This document shows positions 52,508-63,151 of a stretch of 64,000 nt of DNA, one piece after another. Under the pieces are notes generated by a model that saw nothing but the letters and a program-made list of their open reading frames with translations, had not been told where the DNA came from and made no database searches. The DNA comes from Okeania sp. KiyG1. Lineage in GTDB: Bacteria > Cyanobacteriota > Cyanobacteriia > Cyanobacteriales > Microcoleaceae. The DNA lies in NCBI RefSeq assembly GCF_014132355.1, contig NZ_BLZO01000184.1, positions 153,629-217,628 of the forward strand, given 5' to 3'. Each line of letters opens with the position of its first letter. Position 1 is the stretch's first letter. The translations under genes and the position numbers were made by a program.

Positions 52508-55500
52508 TTATTCCTGCGACTCGACCCAAACAATATCAAATATCAACTCATAAATCCGATTATAAACCTTGATATCTCCCTCTTCCTTCACCACCAAACC
52601 CGACAACAACAATTCCTTCTCCTCTAAAGTACCACCTGCCGTCACCTGACCTTGAGTTAAAATTTGTCTGTATAAATCTAGCAACTTACAACTAGGCTGG
52701 GTACTATCAAGAATCCGATCGCGTATAGTTCTTAAATGTTCGGGTTCATCTTGTACTTCCCAATTTTCTATCACCTGAGCTTGGACTAAATTCTCCACCC
52801 ATTGAGCTTCCTCATCAGTGGGAATAGGAGATGAGCAGTCCCGGATCATTCTACAAATCTTTTGAGTGAGAAACGGTTGCCCATTTGTCCAAGACAAGAC
52901 TTCTTGCAAGACGATTTGCGGATTACTCACCTTTTCTGTCAACCCTTGCAGTAGAGGTTGAGCTTCTTGTAGTTGAAAACCTTTTAAATGAATAGCTTGA
53001 CCAAGATTAAATGGTGTTCTTTTGGAGTCAGAGATTAAATCTGAAGGGGTAGCTACTCCCAATAACACAAAAACTAAACCTTGATATCGGGGATTAAGAC
53101 TACGTTTATTATAGCAAGCACGAATTAGGGCAAAAAACTCATTCACTGAAAAATCCAAGGCGAGGATATTATCAATCTCATCTAAGAAGACTACTATTTT
53201 TTTTGCAGGCAGCTCATTATCAAGCTTGACTTCAGTTAAAAGAATATCTTCAATAAACTGACTTAAGCATTGTAAGGGAGAAATATCTTTGCGTTCATTC
53301 CACCAAGCTTTGAAATTAACCTTGTCTAACAAATCAAAGCCCTGCAATAATTCGATCATCAATCCTTTGTACCATTGCTCTGGTGTGACGTTATCACTAC
53401 TAATGGAGGTTATATCAATGGTTGCACAAACCAGATTTTCTCGTTGTAGTTGATGCACCATGCTCACCATCAGACTGGATTTTCCCATCTGACGCGGGTT
53501 GAGAATATAACAAAATTCTCCTTTTTTCAAAGCTTGATAAAGTTCTCTGTCTGCGGAACGCACTACATAAGTGGGAGCATTACTGGGTAAACTACCCCCT
53601 ACTTGATAGTCATAAGTGGAAGTGTCTTCTGCACTGCGCAACAGAGCATTTTCGACTCTGAGGATTTCTAACTGGAGGCGTTCACTTTCTGCTTGTTGGC
53701 GTTGAGTGATGTCTTGAAAAGCAGCTATGGCATAAACTATTTCACCTTTGTCATTGAAAACCGGAGTAGCAGCAACTTCTAGGGGAATAAATTTATCTCC
53801 TTGGTGAATTGTCAGATTATCAATAGTTGTACTTTTACCTTTTAAAGCTTGCACAATTGGTTGTTGCTCGGTGGGATACAATTGCTCCGTTCCTGAGAGG
53901 TAAACTTGATAAGCTTTGGTGAGCTCAGTTGAATCGCTTTGGGTGATAATGCCTTTACCTAGTATTTGTTGAGCAGTTTGATTAGCGTAGTAAGGTTTAC
54001 CCTTAGCGTCTGTGACAAAGATACCTATGGGTACTGCTTCCAGAAACTGAGCTAGTCTGGTTTCACTTTCACGCAATACTTCTTCTGCTTGTTGCCGTTT
54101 GACAATTTGCTGTTTTAAGGATAAATTAATATTAGCCATATCTTCATAAAGCTTGGCATTTTTGATAGAGATAGCCACTTGAGAAGACAGTATTTTTAAC
54201 AGTTCTAATCGCTCCGGTGTAAAAGCTCCAGAGGTTAAATTGTTTTCTAAGTAAAGCCAACCCATAAAATCTCCTTGATACAGGACTGGGTTACATAAAA
54301 GCGATTGAGGTTGATTTTTAATCAGATACAAGTCTTGAGCAAAAATAGATTCGGGAACATCTTCCGAGTTTAACAAAATAGTTTCTTGGGTTCTTTTGAC
54401 ATAATTAAGTATAGATAAAGGTAACTGTAACTCATCTTGGATTACTGCTGGTTTATGCAAAACTAACTGGTCATTTTCCAGAGATGTCATCGCTTCAATA
54501 AAAAGCCGATTCTCCTGCTCTAAAATCAAGTAACTGATTTGAGCACCAGCATTCTTCATTAAGATTTGCATCAATTTCTCGAGTAGTTTATCAAGAGTGA
54601 TTTCATTAGCTAGGCTTTGGGAAGCTTGAATAACTGTGGTTAAATCGATAACTTCTGTAGCCTTGGCAGATTTAAAAACAGGCTGAGTACCGGATACTAA
54701 TGGTTGCGGTGGAAATCTTGCCGATACTGGAGCAAGGAGTTGTGGATATCTTGATTCCAAATCTTTGACTTTAGCTAACGCTCCCCAAGCAAGATAACCA
54801 TGATATGCTTTGCTCATGTAGGTTGTAGCGATTTCTTCCCTACCTAAAGACAGATAGAATTCTGCTGCTCTTTCGTAAGCAAGAGCTTCATCTTGAATAT
54901 ACCCCTGGTCTTTGGCACCGCGAATGGCGCAGTCGTAATACTCCATCGCCAGCAGAGTTTCTCCCAACACCCGAGCTTTTTCTGCTTCAACCAGCTCATA
55001 CTTATGTTGATAATTCATTGGACAATGATCTGCCCAATATTTCATTTTCTCTTGATTTGCTACTACTTGGTTAAGACTCTCTGGGGAGTCCTTTTCTATC
55101 TCTAGATTACCGGGAAAATAAGCATGGGGATATGAGGCTAAAATAGCTAAAGAATAGTAAAAATTATGCTGGCTGAAGATAATTCCTGCTTGGACAAAAC
55201 CAGCATATTTAAACCCAATCACCGCATATTTGATAGCATCTTGATAATCTTTAAATAAATAGCAAAGCAGACATTTAGCAAAATACAAACTAAACAGGGA
55301 TATTAAATCATTAGTACTTTCTAAATAAGATTGCATTTGGTTCTCATCTAGATAATTCCCAATCAACAATAGCTTATTTGCCGACTCTCCTCTTAAATTT
55401 GCTACTAACTGGCTATCTATACTGCACATACTAAATTGATGCTTTTGTTGAAATTGTTTGATAAATTTAAGATATTTTTTTGATTTTTTTTGTACATCGT

Positions 55501-58500
55501 CTAAGTTGTTGCCATTAAAAAATAAATGAGCACAGTAAAAATTAGCAGCATGACAAGCATGTTCTATATCACCGACTTCTAATCCACTTTGAATAGCTTG
55601 AAAAAGAGGTTCAATTGTTTCCCTACAATGCTTCTTACGGTGTTTAATATTAATCGACATTGCTACAAGAAATTTAGATTGAAGCTCTTTAGCATTCAAC
55701 TGAGCTAAGAGCAGTTCAGCTAAATTATTTAATTCATACGCGGTATCTATATCAGGTACGAACCAACTTGTTATAGAACCATAAGTAACATAAGCAAAAA
55801 TAGATGGTGGTGAATTTCCATATTGCCGAGAAATATCCACCATAGTATATAAAATAGGTAAAGCTAATGTACTTTCTTCAAAACAAGCAGGCGGAAATAT
55901 CAGTATTAAAATTTCCATTGCTGCAAGTTGATTATTATCGGTTATTCTAGGGAGCTGTGCTAACTCCTCAATCTTCAATTCTTGAGGTGGTAATTCAGAT
56001 AAGGTTACTCCTAATTCTTTTAAGGCAGTTAATCCTGTTTCTAGGGCTGAACTGATTTTATTTTGAGCTAGCAGGAGCTGTGTTTTTAGCTGATATAGCC
56101 GGGCTTTTTCTAGTAGATATTTGACTGTTTTTAGAGCTAAATTGCACAGTTGAAAAGCGGGTTCTAAATTAGCATTAAGGTATTCGGTTTCTGAAGCTTC
56201 AAAATGCAAATCGAAGGCTAACTGATATTGCTCTTCCCAACTGGCCGCATTTAAAAGTTGCAGACCTACATTAAAATAGTTGACAGCAGCTTCATAAGCT
56301 GTAGCTGCCTTAGCTTTCTTGCCAGCAATGAGATTTAATTTAGCTAACTCATATTTTTCAGTTTCCGTCTGCAAAAAATTAGTGCCAAAATTCAATTGAT
56401 TCACTACTAAAAAAATCTGCTCTTCTTGCTCTTCTTGGAGATTATTTTTGAGCAACAGTTGACCGATTTGATAATGAGTTATAGCAATTTCTGATTCAGG
56501 TATCAAAGAATAAGCAGCTTGCTGTACTCGGTCATGCAAAAACTTATAATTAACCTCAACATTTTGCTGTTGAAAATTTAGTGATTCTGACTCTGAGAAA
56601 ACTAGCGGGATTTTATAGGTATCAGACAGAGGTAAAATTAACCCCGCCATAAGTGCAGGTAACAGTTTTTTTGCTGCATATATTTCTGAGTTTTCATTAA
56701 TTACAGCTAGAAGCTTGAGGTTAAAACTATTACCAAGACAAGCAGCAAATTTTAGGAGTCTTTGTGAAATAAATGGTAAATCTTGAATTTTTTTGGCAAT
56801 TAAATCAATAATATTATTACCTAAAATTTTCGTAAATTTATGATGATTTAAATCTAAATTCCAATGACAACTAGCAGTCTGATAAACCAGTATTTTTTCA
56901 GTATATAGAGTTTTGAGTAACTGAGTTAAGAAGAAAGGATTGCCTCTGGTTTTTTCAAAAATCAACTCCGACAGAATCTTTAATTGCTCGGCATCTATAT
57001 TTCGGCTTAAGCTGTCGCCAATTAATTCCGTAACCTGAACTTTAGACAAAGGTTCAACTACAATATTATTAATAACCGTGCCAGTTTCTCTCACCTTATC
57101 TATAGTTTGAAATAATCGATGACTGGCAGTTACTTCATTATTTCGATAGGCTCCAATAATCAATAGATATTTACTACTATCATCAGTACTGATTAACTGC
57201 ATCAGTTTCAGAGAAGCTGCATCTGCCCACTGTAAATCGTCTAAAAAGATAACCAAAGGATGTTCTGGTTGACAAAAAACATGAATAAATTGTTGAAATA
57301 CACGATTAAATCTATTTTCCGCTTCCAATAAACCTACTGCTAATACTTCTGGTTGTGGTCCGATAATTAATTCTACTTCAGGTATAACATCAATAATGAT
57401 TTGACCATTAGCCCCTAAAGCCAGCAGTAATTTTTCTTTCCAAGTAGCAATCTTGGCTTCACTTTCGATTAATAACTGACGAATTAACTCTTGAAAAGCT
57501 CTAATAAAAGCACTATAAGGAATATTTTGTTTAAGCTGGTCAAATTTGCCTCTAATAAAATATCCTCTGTATTTAACCAGAGATTGAGAAACTTCATTAA
57601 CAATCGATGTTTTGCCAATACCTGAGTAACCTGAAACCAAGGTTATTGCCGTTGTTCCTTGAATTACTCGATAAAAACTATCTAATAAAACTTGTACTTC
57701 TTGTTCTCGTCCATAAAGTTTTTGTGAGATAATAAGTTGATTACCCTCATCCCCCTTACCCAGGACAAAATCTTCAATTTTTCCTCCAGTTTCTAGTTGC
57801 CATAAACAATTTTCTAAGTCAATTTTTAACCCTGTAGCACTTTGGTATCTATCCTCAGCATTTTTAGCTAAGAGTTTCATGATGATATTTGAAATAGCTT
57901 CAGGAATATTTGCTTTTTCTGTAGGATTTGTGGGTTGTCTTGCCATGTGGCAATATAGCATTTCCACTGGATCATCACTGTAAAAAGGTACGATGCCAGT
58001 GAGCATTTTATAAAAAGTAATCCCCAAAGTATAAAAGTCAGTGCGATAGTCTAGTAAACGATTCATTCTTCCCGTTTGTTCGGGAGAAATATAGGTAAGA
58101 GAGCCTTCTTGCCAGTCAAGATGACTAATTGTTTGTTGCTCTGGGGGCAGAAGAATAGCACGACTAAAGCCAGTAAGTTTTACTTCTTTGGTTTGGGGAT
58201 TAATAAAAATATTATCAGGTTTGATATTATTATGAATAATCGACCGCTTATGGATTTCAGTTAGAGTTGATGATAAGGAAATAGCAATTCTGAGGAAATC
58301 TTTACTAGAGAGTTGATTGATCTGAAGAAACTGAGATAAAGGTTGACAGCCAAAGTCTTCTAAAATTAAAGCTAAATGATTTTGCTGTCTCTCTAATTGA
58401 TAATGTTTAACGATGCTTGGACAATCTATAGTTTTAGAGATTTGATATTCTTGTTTAGATTGGGTAATATCTTCCAAGGTTGCATCTGCAAGGGGAAGTA

Positions 58501-58609
58501 TTTTGAGCAATACTGGTTGTTGGCTTGTATCGTCTATTCCTTTATATAAAATAGTTTTTTGATTAACAAATAGAGTTTCTGTGAGCTTAAATCCAGGAAC
58601 TACAACCAT
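52508..58609 (-). CDS. Kinase-like/AAA/GAF/PAS/AAA_35 multidomain signalling protein
   Basis: 2033 residues from ATG 58609 ([20 protein letters not shown]); a frame to 58654 adds 15 less likely residues. (a) 1-265: Hanks-type kinase fold, Lys36 kept (PVLLKIL), but the catalytic loop is HNNIKPDN (126-133, Asp to Asn) and DFG is GFS (147-149). (b) 295-700: AAA_16 STAND-like ATPase, [15 protein letters not shown], Walker [10 protein letters not shown] (327-335), Walker [13 protein letters not shown]. (c) 700-1290: helical/TPR-like. (d) 1340-1490: GAF ([20 protein letters not shown]). (e) 1510-1640: PAS ([20 protein letters not shown]). (f) 1680-2033: AAA_35 with [19 protein letters not shown]. 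The kinase is predicted inactive. A histidine kinase normally follows GAF/PAS in this cyanobacterial family; here an ATPase replaces it. Confidence 0.92.
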   Translation of the reverse strand: MVVVPGFKLTETLFVNQKTILYKGIDDTSQQPVLLKILPLADATLEDITQSKQEYQISKTIDCPSIVKHYQLERQQNHLALILEDFGCQPLSQFLQINQLSSKDFLRIAISLSSTLTEIHKRSIIHNNIKPDNIFINPQTKEVKLTGFSRAILLPPEQQTISHLDWQEGSLTYISPEQTGRMNRLLDYRTDFYTLGITFYKMLTGIVPFYSDDPVEMLYCHMARQPTNPTEKANIPEAISNIIMKLLAKNAEDRYQSATGLKIDLENCLWQLETGGKIEDFVLGKGDEGNQLIISQKLYGREQEVQVLLDSFYRVIQGTTAITLVSGYSGIGKTSIVNEVSQSLVKYRGYFIRGKFDQLKQNIPYSAFIRAFQELIRQLLIESEAKIATWKEKLLLALGANGQIIIDVIPEVELIIGPQPEVLAVGLLEAENRFNRVFQQFIHVFCQPEHPLVIFLDDLQWADAASLKLMQLISTDDSSKYLLIIGAYRNNEVTASHRLFQTIDKVRETGTVINNIVVEPLSKVQVTELIGDSLSRNIDAEQLKILSELIFEKTRGNPFFLTQLLKTLYTEKILVYQTASCHWNLDLNHHKFTKILGNNIIDLIAKKIQDLPFISQRLLKFAACLGNSFNLKLLAVINENSEIYAAKKLLPALMAGLILPLSDTYKIPLVFSESESLNFQQQNVEVNYKFLHDRVQQAAYSLIPESEIAITHYQIGQLLLKNNLQEEQEEQIFLVVNQLNFGTNFLQTETEKYELAKLNLIAGKKAKAATAYEAAVNYFNVGLQLLNAASWEEQYQLAFDLHFEASETEYLNANLEPAFQLCNLALKTVKYLLEKARLYQLKTQLLLAQNKISSALETGLTALKELGVTLSELPPQELKIEELAQLPRITDNNQLAAMEILILIFPPACFEESTLALPILYTMVDISRQYGNSPPSIFAYVTYGSITSWFVPDIDTAYELNNLAELLLAQLNAKELQSKFLVAMSINIKHRKKHCRETIEPLFQAIQSGLEVGDIEHACHAANFYCAHLFFNGNNLDDVQKKSKKYLKFIKQFQQKHQFSMCSIDSQLVANLRGESANKLLLIGNYLDENQMQSYLESTNDLISLFSLYFAKCLLCYLFKDYQDAIKYAVIGFKYAGFVQAGIIFSQHNFYYSLAILASYPHAYFPGNLEIEKDSPESLNQVVANQEKMKYWADHCPMNYQHKYELVEAEKARVLGETLLAMEYYDCAIRGAKDQGYIQDEALAYERAAEFYLSLGREEIATTYMSKAYHGYLAWGALAKVKDLESRYPQLLAPVSARFPPQPLVSGTQPVFKSAKATEVIDLTTVIQASQSLANEITLDKLLEKLMQILMKNAGAQISYLILEQENRLFIEAMTSLENDQLVLHKPAVIQDELQLPLSILNYVKRTQETILLNSEDVPESIFAQDLYLIKNQPQSLLCNPVLYQGDFMGWLYLENNLTSGAFTPERLELLKILSSQVAISIKNAKLYEDMANINLSLKQQIVKRQQAEEVLRESETRLAQFLEAVPIGIFVTDAKGKPYYANQTAQQILGKGIITQSDSTELTKAYQVYLSGTEQLYPTEQQPIVQALKGKSTTIDNLTIHQGDKFIPLEVAATPVFNDKGEIVYAIAAFQDITQRQQAESERLQLEILRVENALLRSAEDTSTYDYQVGGSLPSNAPTYVVRSADRELYQALKKGEFCYILNPRQMGKSSLMVSMVHQLQRENLVCATIDITSISSDNVTPEQWYKGLMIELLQGFDLLDKVNFKAWWNERKDISPLQCLSQFIEDILLTEVKLDNELPAKKIVVFLDEIDNILALDFSVNEFFALIRACYNKRSLNPRYQGLVFVLLGVATPSDLISDSKRTPFNLGQAIHLKGFQLQEAQPLLQGLTEKVSNPQIVLQEVLSWTNGQPFLTQKICRMIRDCSSPIPTDEEAQWVENLVQAQVIENWEVQDEPEHLRTIRDRILDSTQPSCKLLDLYRQILTQGQVTAGGTLEEKELLLSGLVVKEEGDIKVYNRIYELIFDIVWVESQE

Positions 58610-58798
58610 AATAGTTTTTAGATAAATGATTGTGGCAATACTACCACAATACACAAGTGATCATTGCTCTAATTGTGAGGGAATTTAGGGGGAAAGTGTA
58701 AATTTTAATTTTTTTTTGCTGCCTAACCAGAAGAGACAAAAATGATTGAAAGCCTCTTCTGGTATTGCTTACACTATCACGCAGTCAACCCTATTTAA
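58610..58798. other. Spacer with inverted repeat
   Basis: CCAGAAGAG and CTCTTCTGG (9 bp, about 58728-58765) around an 18-base loop lie 40 bp 3' of the carotenoid-oxygenase reading. No T-run in the gene direction, so possibly a processing or Rho-dependent end. Confidence 0.45.
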
Positions 58799-60896
58799 TC
58801 AGGGGTTGTTACATACCTGATCAATTTCACTCTTTAGTGTCTCTTTGTCTTGACGAGAAAAGGAAGAAAGACGCCAATTATCTATCCAAGTATCTAAACC
58901 ATGGGTTACATCTCCACTATCACTAGAAGAACCACTGTCAGATATATTTTTCAACCACGCTGTGTGCAATGTCAGTCCAAAATTTAGCTCTTCATGCCAC
59001 AATTTACATACTGGTCCTTCTTGGAGAGCAGCAGCATCAAAAATCCAGATTTCACTCCTATCTGGAGTAAAAGCAACACATACAATGTAACCATCGGTAG
59101 GGCTATCTGTTCCACCCTTGCGTGGAACAAACTGTGGTGAAAACCCTATGTAACCTGGGGGAAACTTGTAATAGTCTTCAAAGGTCACTGACTCAGCATC
59201 CAATCGATATAAGCAAGAAGGTATACCTGCTTCGGCTAGTTCAATAACTTGATTCAATTCTACTGTTCTATATTCATAGTTTAGGTATTGATCATACATA
59301 AACTTAGTTGTCAGCTCTTCCCAAAGTCCTAGAGAAGTCCAGTAAATTTTATCCAACTTATTTAGAGGAGTGTGACCTGGAAAATTAGGACTATTATAAG
59401 TATACAATCCTGCTCCCCAAGTGAGACCTTCATCCAAATTATCATTAATCGAAGATTGAACAGACGCTTCTTCACTAAGATCTATGACATGGCGTCCCAT
59501 TAAGCTAATATCCATTTCACCTATCTGTATCCCTAACAATTCAGGAGGTATCTTCTGATTGCCTTGGGCTAATTTATCTCCCTTACGGAGCCATTGGGCA
59601 ATATCCCAAGCACAAATATGGGCAGTATTAAGTGTAATTTTTGAATCACTATTCTCATGAGAGTAATCCACTAAAAAGTGAGATATTTCACGATGTATTT
59701 CTACTTGATGTGCCTCGACTTCTGCTGAACCGTTTAAGTTTTCGCGAGGTACTATATATATCATGTTCTCCGGTGATGGTGTAATGCGGAGCAGCTTTCG
59801 TAACGGCTTTGTGAATAGAGATAGAGGAAAAGGGAAATTATTGATCATCTGCTCAATTCCAATAGCAAAAGATGTATCTATTAGAACTAGATATTTCTCA
59901 GTTATCCCAATCTGATGCATACTTTGGCGAATTTTGATTGGTTTACCCCTGAAATCAACTATCTTCCACTTTTGCAAATTCTCTGTAGCATCCCATTTCA
60001 TCACATAGACAAAATTATCTAGACTTAAAAAGATTGAATATTTAGACAAAGTACCCTCCAAATTAATTCAAGATATTGAATTAGATTGATCAACCAATCA
60101 AAGATTCCAAATATTTTTTATCAGTTCTGGATTTTGTTCTATTTCCTACTATTATATTAGTGAGCAGACTGAAAGACCAAGGAAATATTCTCAATAAATT
60201 CAATAATGACCTAGAGTAATTAACAGTAAACATCTCTTCTGTCTGGTGGTCGAAGATCGGATGAGCAGTGCTTAAAATTGTTGGGAAAAGATGTCTTGGT
60301 TGGTTGGGATCTGGTATCCATTCATCCAAACTTCCAACCGGAGCTTTTACATCGAGGGTCTTTGTATTAATTTCGTAAGGGATACCTGCATCATAAGTTA
60401 TTAACAGGCGTTCATGGTTATCTTTACCAAATTTAAAGGGAACAAATGCTGTATTTAATTGATTGCGAAGACCAAGTGCAGGAGAAAATCTGATCAATCC
60501 AAAATTATAAAATTTTAATATTTCACGATATTTTAAATCTGGACTTTCTTCAATTTTTTTGTCAACTTTGTAATCGGGAGAATTGGCAATTTTTTGCTTC
60601 CATTTTACTTTACCCTCCTCGTCAAAATCAAATCGATAAATCATTCCGTCACCATTCATAAATGTATTTCCGTTATCATCTATCAGATTACGTTGACTAA
60701 TCCTTTTATATATGTCCTTTAATATAGGTCTCCCTTTGTCGTCAACCTCAAAATTACCGACTGGTGCAACTATAAACATATGACCATGTAAACCAGAAGG
60801 TAGCTCTCCTTCTAAAATTGTCAATTCATCTGAAATTTCTTTACGATTCGCATCCATAATAGATCGTGGAACTTGCGTAACTTGATGTTTAACCAT
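58799..60896 (-). pseudogene. Carotenoid cleavage oxygenase, split frame
   Basis: Part one, 60896-60090: MVKHQVTQVPRSIMDANRKE, GELPSGLHGHMFIVAPVGNF, TFMNGDGMIYRFDFDEEGKV, STAHPIFDHQTEEMFTVNY (iron-ligand His). Part two, 60061-58799: YSIFLSLDNFVYVMKWDATE, SMHQIGITEKYLVLIDTSFA, SHFLVDYSH, TAHICAWDIAQWL, LHTAWLKN (further ligand His). Together about 700 residues, the RPE65/CCD family. The 28-bp gap has VDQSNSIS then TGA then INLEGT in another frame, so one frameshift plus one stop break it. All four ligand histidines look present, so decay is recent or the break is a sequence error. No carotenoid genes are near. Confidence 0.82.
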
Positions 60897-60978
60897 TGCC
60901 TTCTCTTTTTGATTTATAATTTATTTAGTAGTCTACTTTAATTGAGCAGAAAAATACAGAGCTTACGACCAAGATTAA
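60897..60978. other. Short spacer
   Basis: Leader of the oxygenase gene between two genes on the minus strand (60896 and 60979); a GCGATCGC site follows at about 60981 inside the AAA gene. A shared transcript of the AAA gene and the oxygenase gene is possible. Confidence 0.4.
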
Positions 60979-62307
60979 TTAGCGATCGCTCATTTCCTTT
61001 AACGCTTGCTGGAAATAATCTCGATACAACTGACAACTAATAACTGCCTTATTATTAGATAATTTAATTAACCCCATACTATTTAACTTGTAAGCCTGGA
61101 TCGGTTCTAATAATATAGGTTCAGTAGCCACTACCACTTTACTCAAAGCGCTTGCTAATTCTGAGTTTTCGTACAACTTCTCTTGATGACGATTCAAGTG
61201 ACTTGCATAAATTCCTGTAGAGGTAGGAGCCGTTTTTAATAGTTCTTTCAATGTCATTTTCTCCTGACTAAGATAATAAATAGCAAGATGCACTAGAGCA
61301 GGATGTCCTCCTACCATCCTCATCAAAAGATTTGCTTCTTCCCCATCTATCCAGCTTAATTCGTAACATTTAGCTAATTCTACAACTTCTTCCCAACTCA
61401 AACTACCTAGCTGTATAGGCAATCCTACATTGAAAGGTGACTGCTTAAGTTGCAGAGGGACATAACTTTCAGTTGAGTGAACCACCACTAAGCGCAACTT
61501 CTGCCACACCAAAGTTGTTTTAGCTTTCTCATACCACAAACGTAACAAAGAGAAAAACTCTTTTGCTATTTTCAGATTCTCAAAAACCTGATTCACTTCA
61601 TCCAGAGCTAGAAGTAAGGGTGCGTTGATTGATTTTAGCAAATAATTTTGGAAGTATAAATTGCAACTAGCCTTACATCCCAGCTCCTCATCCCAATAGT
61701 CATCTAACTTGATCTCTAAGTCTAGCTCATGGGTAATATTAATACAAAAAAAGCGCAAGAAGGTGCTAACATCCCTGAAAACTTCTTCGTCTAACTGTTG
61801 CAGATTGAAATAAATGGTGTGATAGCCCGACTCATTTGCACGCTTAATAAGACGGAGTAGCACAGAAGTTTTGCCCATTTCTTGAGGTGATTTTATTCTT
61901 ACCAAGGCTCCAGGTTTCTGAATCTCTGCATATATTTTATTTTCAATATCAGACCGTCTGATATAATATTGAGAATCTAAAGATATAACTCCCGAAGGAA
62001 ACAGAGGCTTTTCTTTCCAGACCATAAAAAAATTTTTAACTAATTTCATGCAGTTTCTTTTGCCCACCCTTTGACCAATAAGACAAGAAAGTTTTTTAAA
62101 TAAACTAGGGGCAACAATATTGGTAATATAACCGCAGCTATAGTTTTTCTCTAGGGCTATTTGGTCATAGGTATAATCCCGCCAGATACCCTTAAGAGTT
62201 TGTGTTTCTATGGTACTTAGAGGAGAATAGGAAATCTGAGGCAGTCTGAGATTTATGGTCTCTAGGACAAAATCTATGTCTAAATCTTTAGTTCTTTCTT
62301 CACACAT
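60979..62307 (-). CDS. AAA_35-type ATPase with vMAP-like N-terminus
   Basis: 442 residues. N-terminal helical/HTH part (1-95): LSTIETQTLKGIWRDYTYDQ, IALEKNYSCGYITNIVAPSL, FKKLS, the vMAP (vWA-MoxR-associated) N-terminal style. ATPase 110-430: YYIRRSDIENKIYAEIQKPG, Walker A SPQEMGKTSVLLRL (about 139-152), Walker B APLLLALDEVNQVFENL, sensor-like VVVHSTE. The family accompanies conflict-linked effectors and FGE- or caspase-like partners. Here the FGE-like C-terminal half is divergent, 45 bp away. It starts at ATG 62307 and lies upstream of the oxygenase reading. Confidence 0.82.
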   Translation of the reverse strand: MCEERTKDLDIDFVLETINLRLPQISYSPLSTIETQTLKGIWRDYTYDQIALEKNYSCGYITNIVAPSLFKKLSCLIGQRVGKRNCMKLVKNFFMVWKEKPLFPSGVISLDSQYYIRRSDIENKIYAEIQKPGALVRIKSPQEMGKTSVLLRLIKRANESGYHTIYFNLQQLDEEVFRDVSTFLRFFCINITHELDLEIKLDDYWDEELGCKASCNLYFQNYLLKSINAPLLLALDEVNQVFENLKIAKEFFSLLRLWYEKAKTTLVWQKLRLVVVHSTESYVPLQLKQSPFNVGLPIQLGSLSWEEVVELAKCYELSWIDGEEANLLMRMVGGHPALVHLAIYYLSQEKMTLKELLKTAPTSTGIYASHLNRHQEKLYENSELASALSKVVVATEPILLEPIQAYKLNSMGLIKLSNNKAVISCQLYRDYFQQALKEMSDR

Positions 62308-62351
62308 ACAATGGTCTATCGTAAGTTTTACACTATTTCAAACATAATACT
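62308..62351. promoter_or_regulatory. Short divergent spacer
   Basis: 44 bp between the AAA_35 gene (minus) and the FGE-like reading (plus). If both are expressed, their promoters overlap here or lie inside the genes. Confidence 0.3.
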
Positions 62352-62912
62352 TTGATTGTTTGTCGTTACAAATTATACTGGACTTTGGACAACAGAAAAG
62401 TGCTGAAAAATCAAAACCTCATAATCCTCTCACTGTTATCAGCATCAACTTTTAGTTTAGGTGATGCAGGAGATCTAAGAGGTGGTTTAAAAGAATCTAC
62501 TTATACCTGGGGTAAAGAATATTCTGCCAAAAAAGCCAACACCAGGCAAGGATTTTTTCCCTTTCTCAATACCAAAGCGGATGGTTACTTGGGAACTGCT
62601 CCCGTTGGTTCGTTCAAGTCGAATGGTTACGGTTTGTATGACATGACAGGTAACGTTTGGGAATGGACAGCCGACTGGTATCGGGTTGAACGCAAAGACA
62701 TGGCTCATAGCCTTAACCCAGAAGGCCCCAGCCAAGCCGAAAGTTTTGACCCCAAAAAACCCGTCGAGGGTGCGTTACACGTGATTAAGAGAGGTTCTCA
62801 CCTCTGTGCGCCCAACTATTGCAGTCGATACCGTCCAACTGCACGGGAGTCCCAGTCACCGGATACTGGAACCACTCACATTGGTTTTCGCCTCGTCAAA
62901 AATTTGGGCTAA
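62352..62912 (+). pseudogene. Formylglycine-generating-enzyme-like protein, C-terminal half
   Basis: 186 codons. The family homology begins near residue 37 (GDLRGGLKESTYTWGKEYSA) and continues KANTRQGFFPFLNTKADGYL, GTAPVGSFKSNGYGLYDMTG, NVWEWTADWY. The C-terminal core is VIKRGSHLCAPNYCSRYRPT ARESQSPDTGTTHIGFRLV. It keeps two Cys (LCAPNYC) at the catalytic positions of SUMF1-type sulfatase-modifying enzymes. The N-terminal half of a normal ~300-residue enzyme is missing, and residues 1-36 look unrelated (YKLYWTLDNRKVLKNQN, possibly a chance frame). So it is a truncated copy, perhaps cut by the same rearrangement that set the AAA gene beside it. Confidence 0.75.
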
Positions 62913-63151
62913 CTAAATAATGAATAATTAATAATGAATAATTAATAATTAGGGCTTGCTGATTAATCCTAAAAGTATTGACTGGCATTGGTTTTAGTGT
63001 TTTATAGTTGAAAAAAATACCAACTTTTCGTAAGTATTCAAGCAGATGTGATATTATGATAAACCTACGGCTCGCTATGCTAAGGCAACAAAAAGTGAAC
63101 CGACGGACATTTCGTCCAGAGTTCAATATTATTGTTTAGAGGTTTTTCTTA
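62913..63151. other. Spacer with heptads and an element end
   Basis: AATAATGAATAATTAATAAT units, then TTAGGGCTTGCTGATTAATC..AAAGTATTGACTGGCATTGG, the left-end sequence of the element at 8287. GAGGTTTTTCTTA (63140-63152) could serve as ribosome site for the next gene. Confidence 0.5.
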
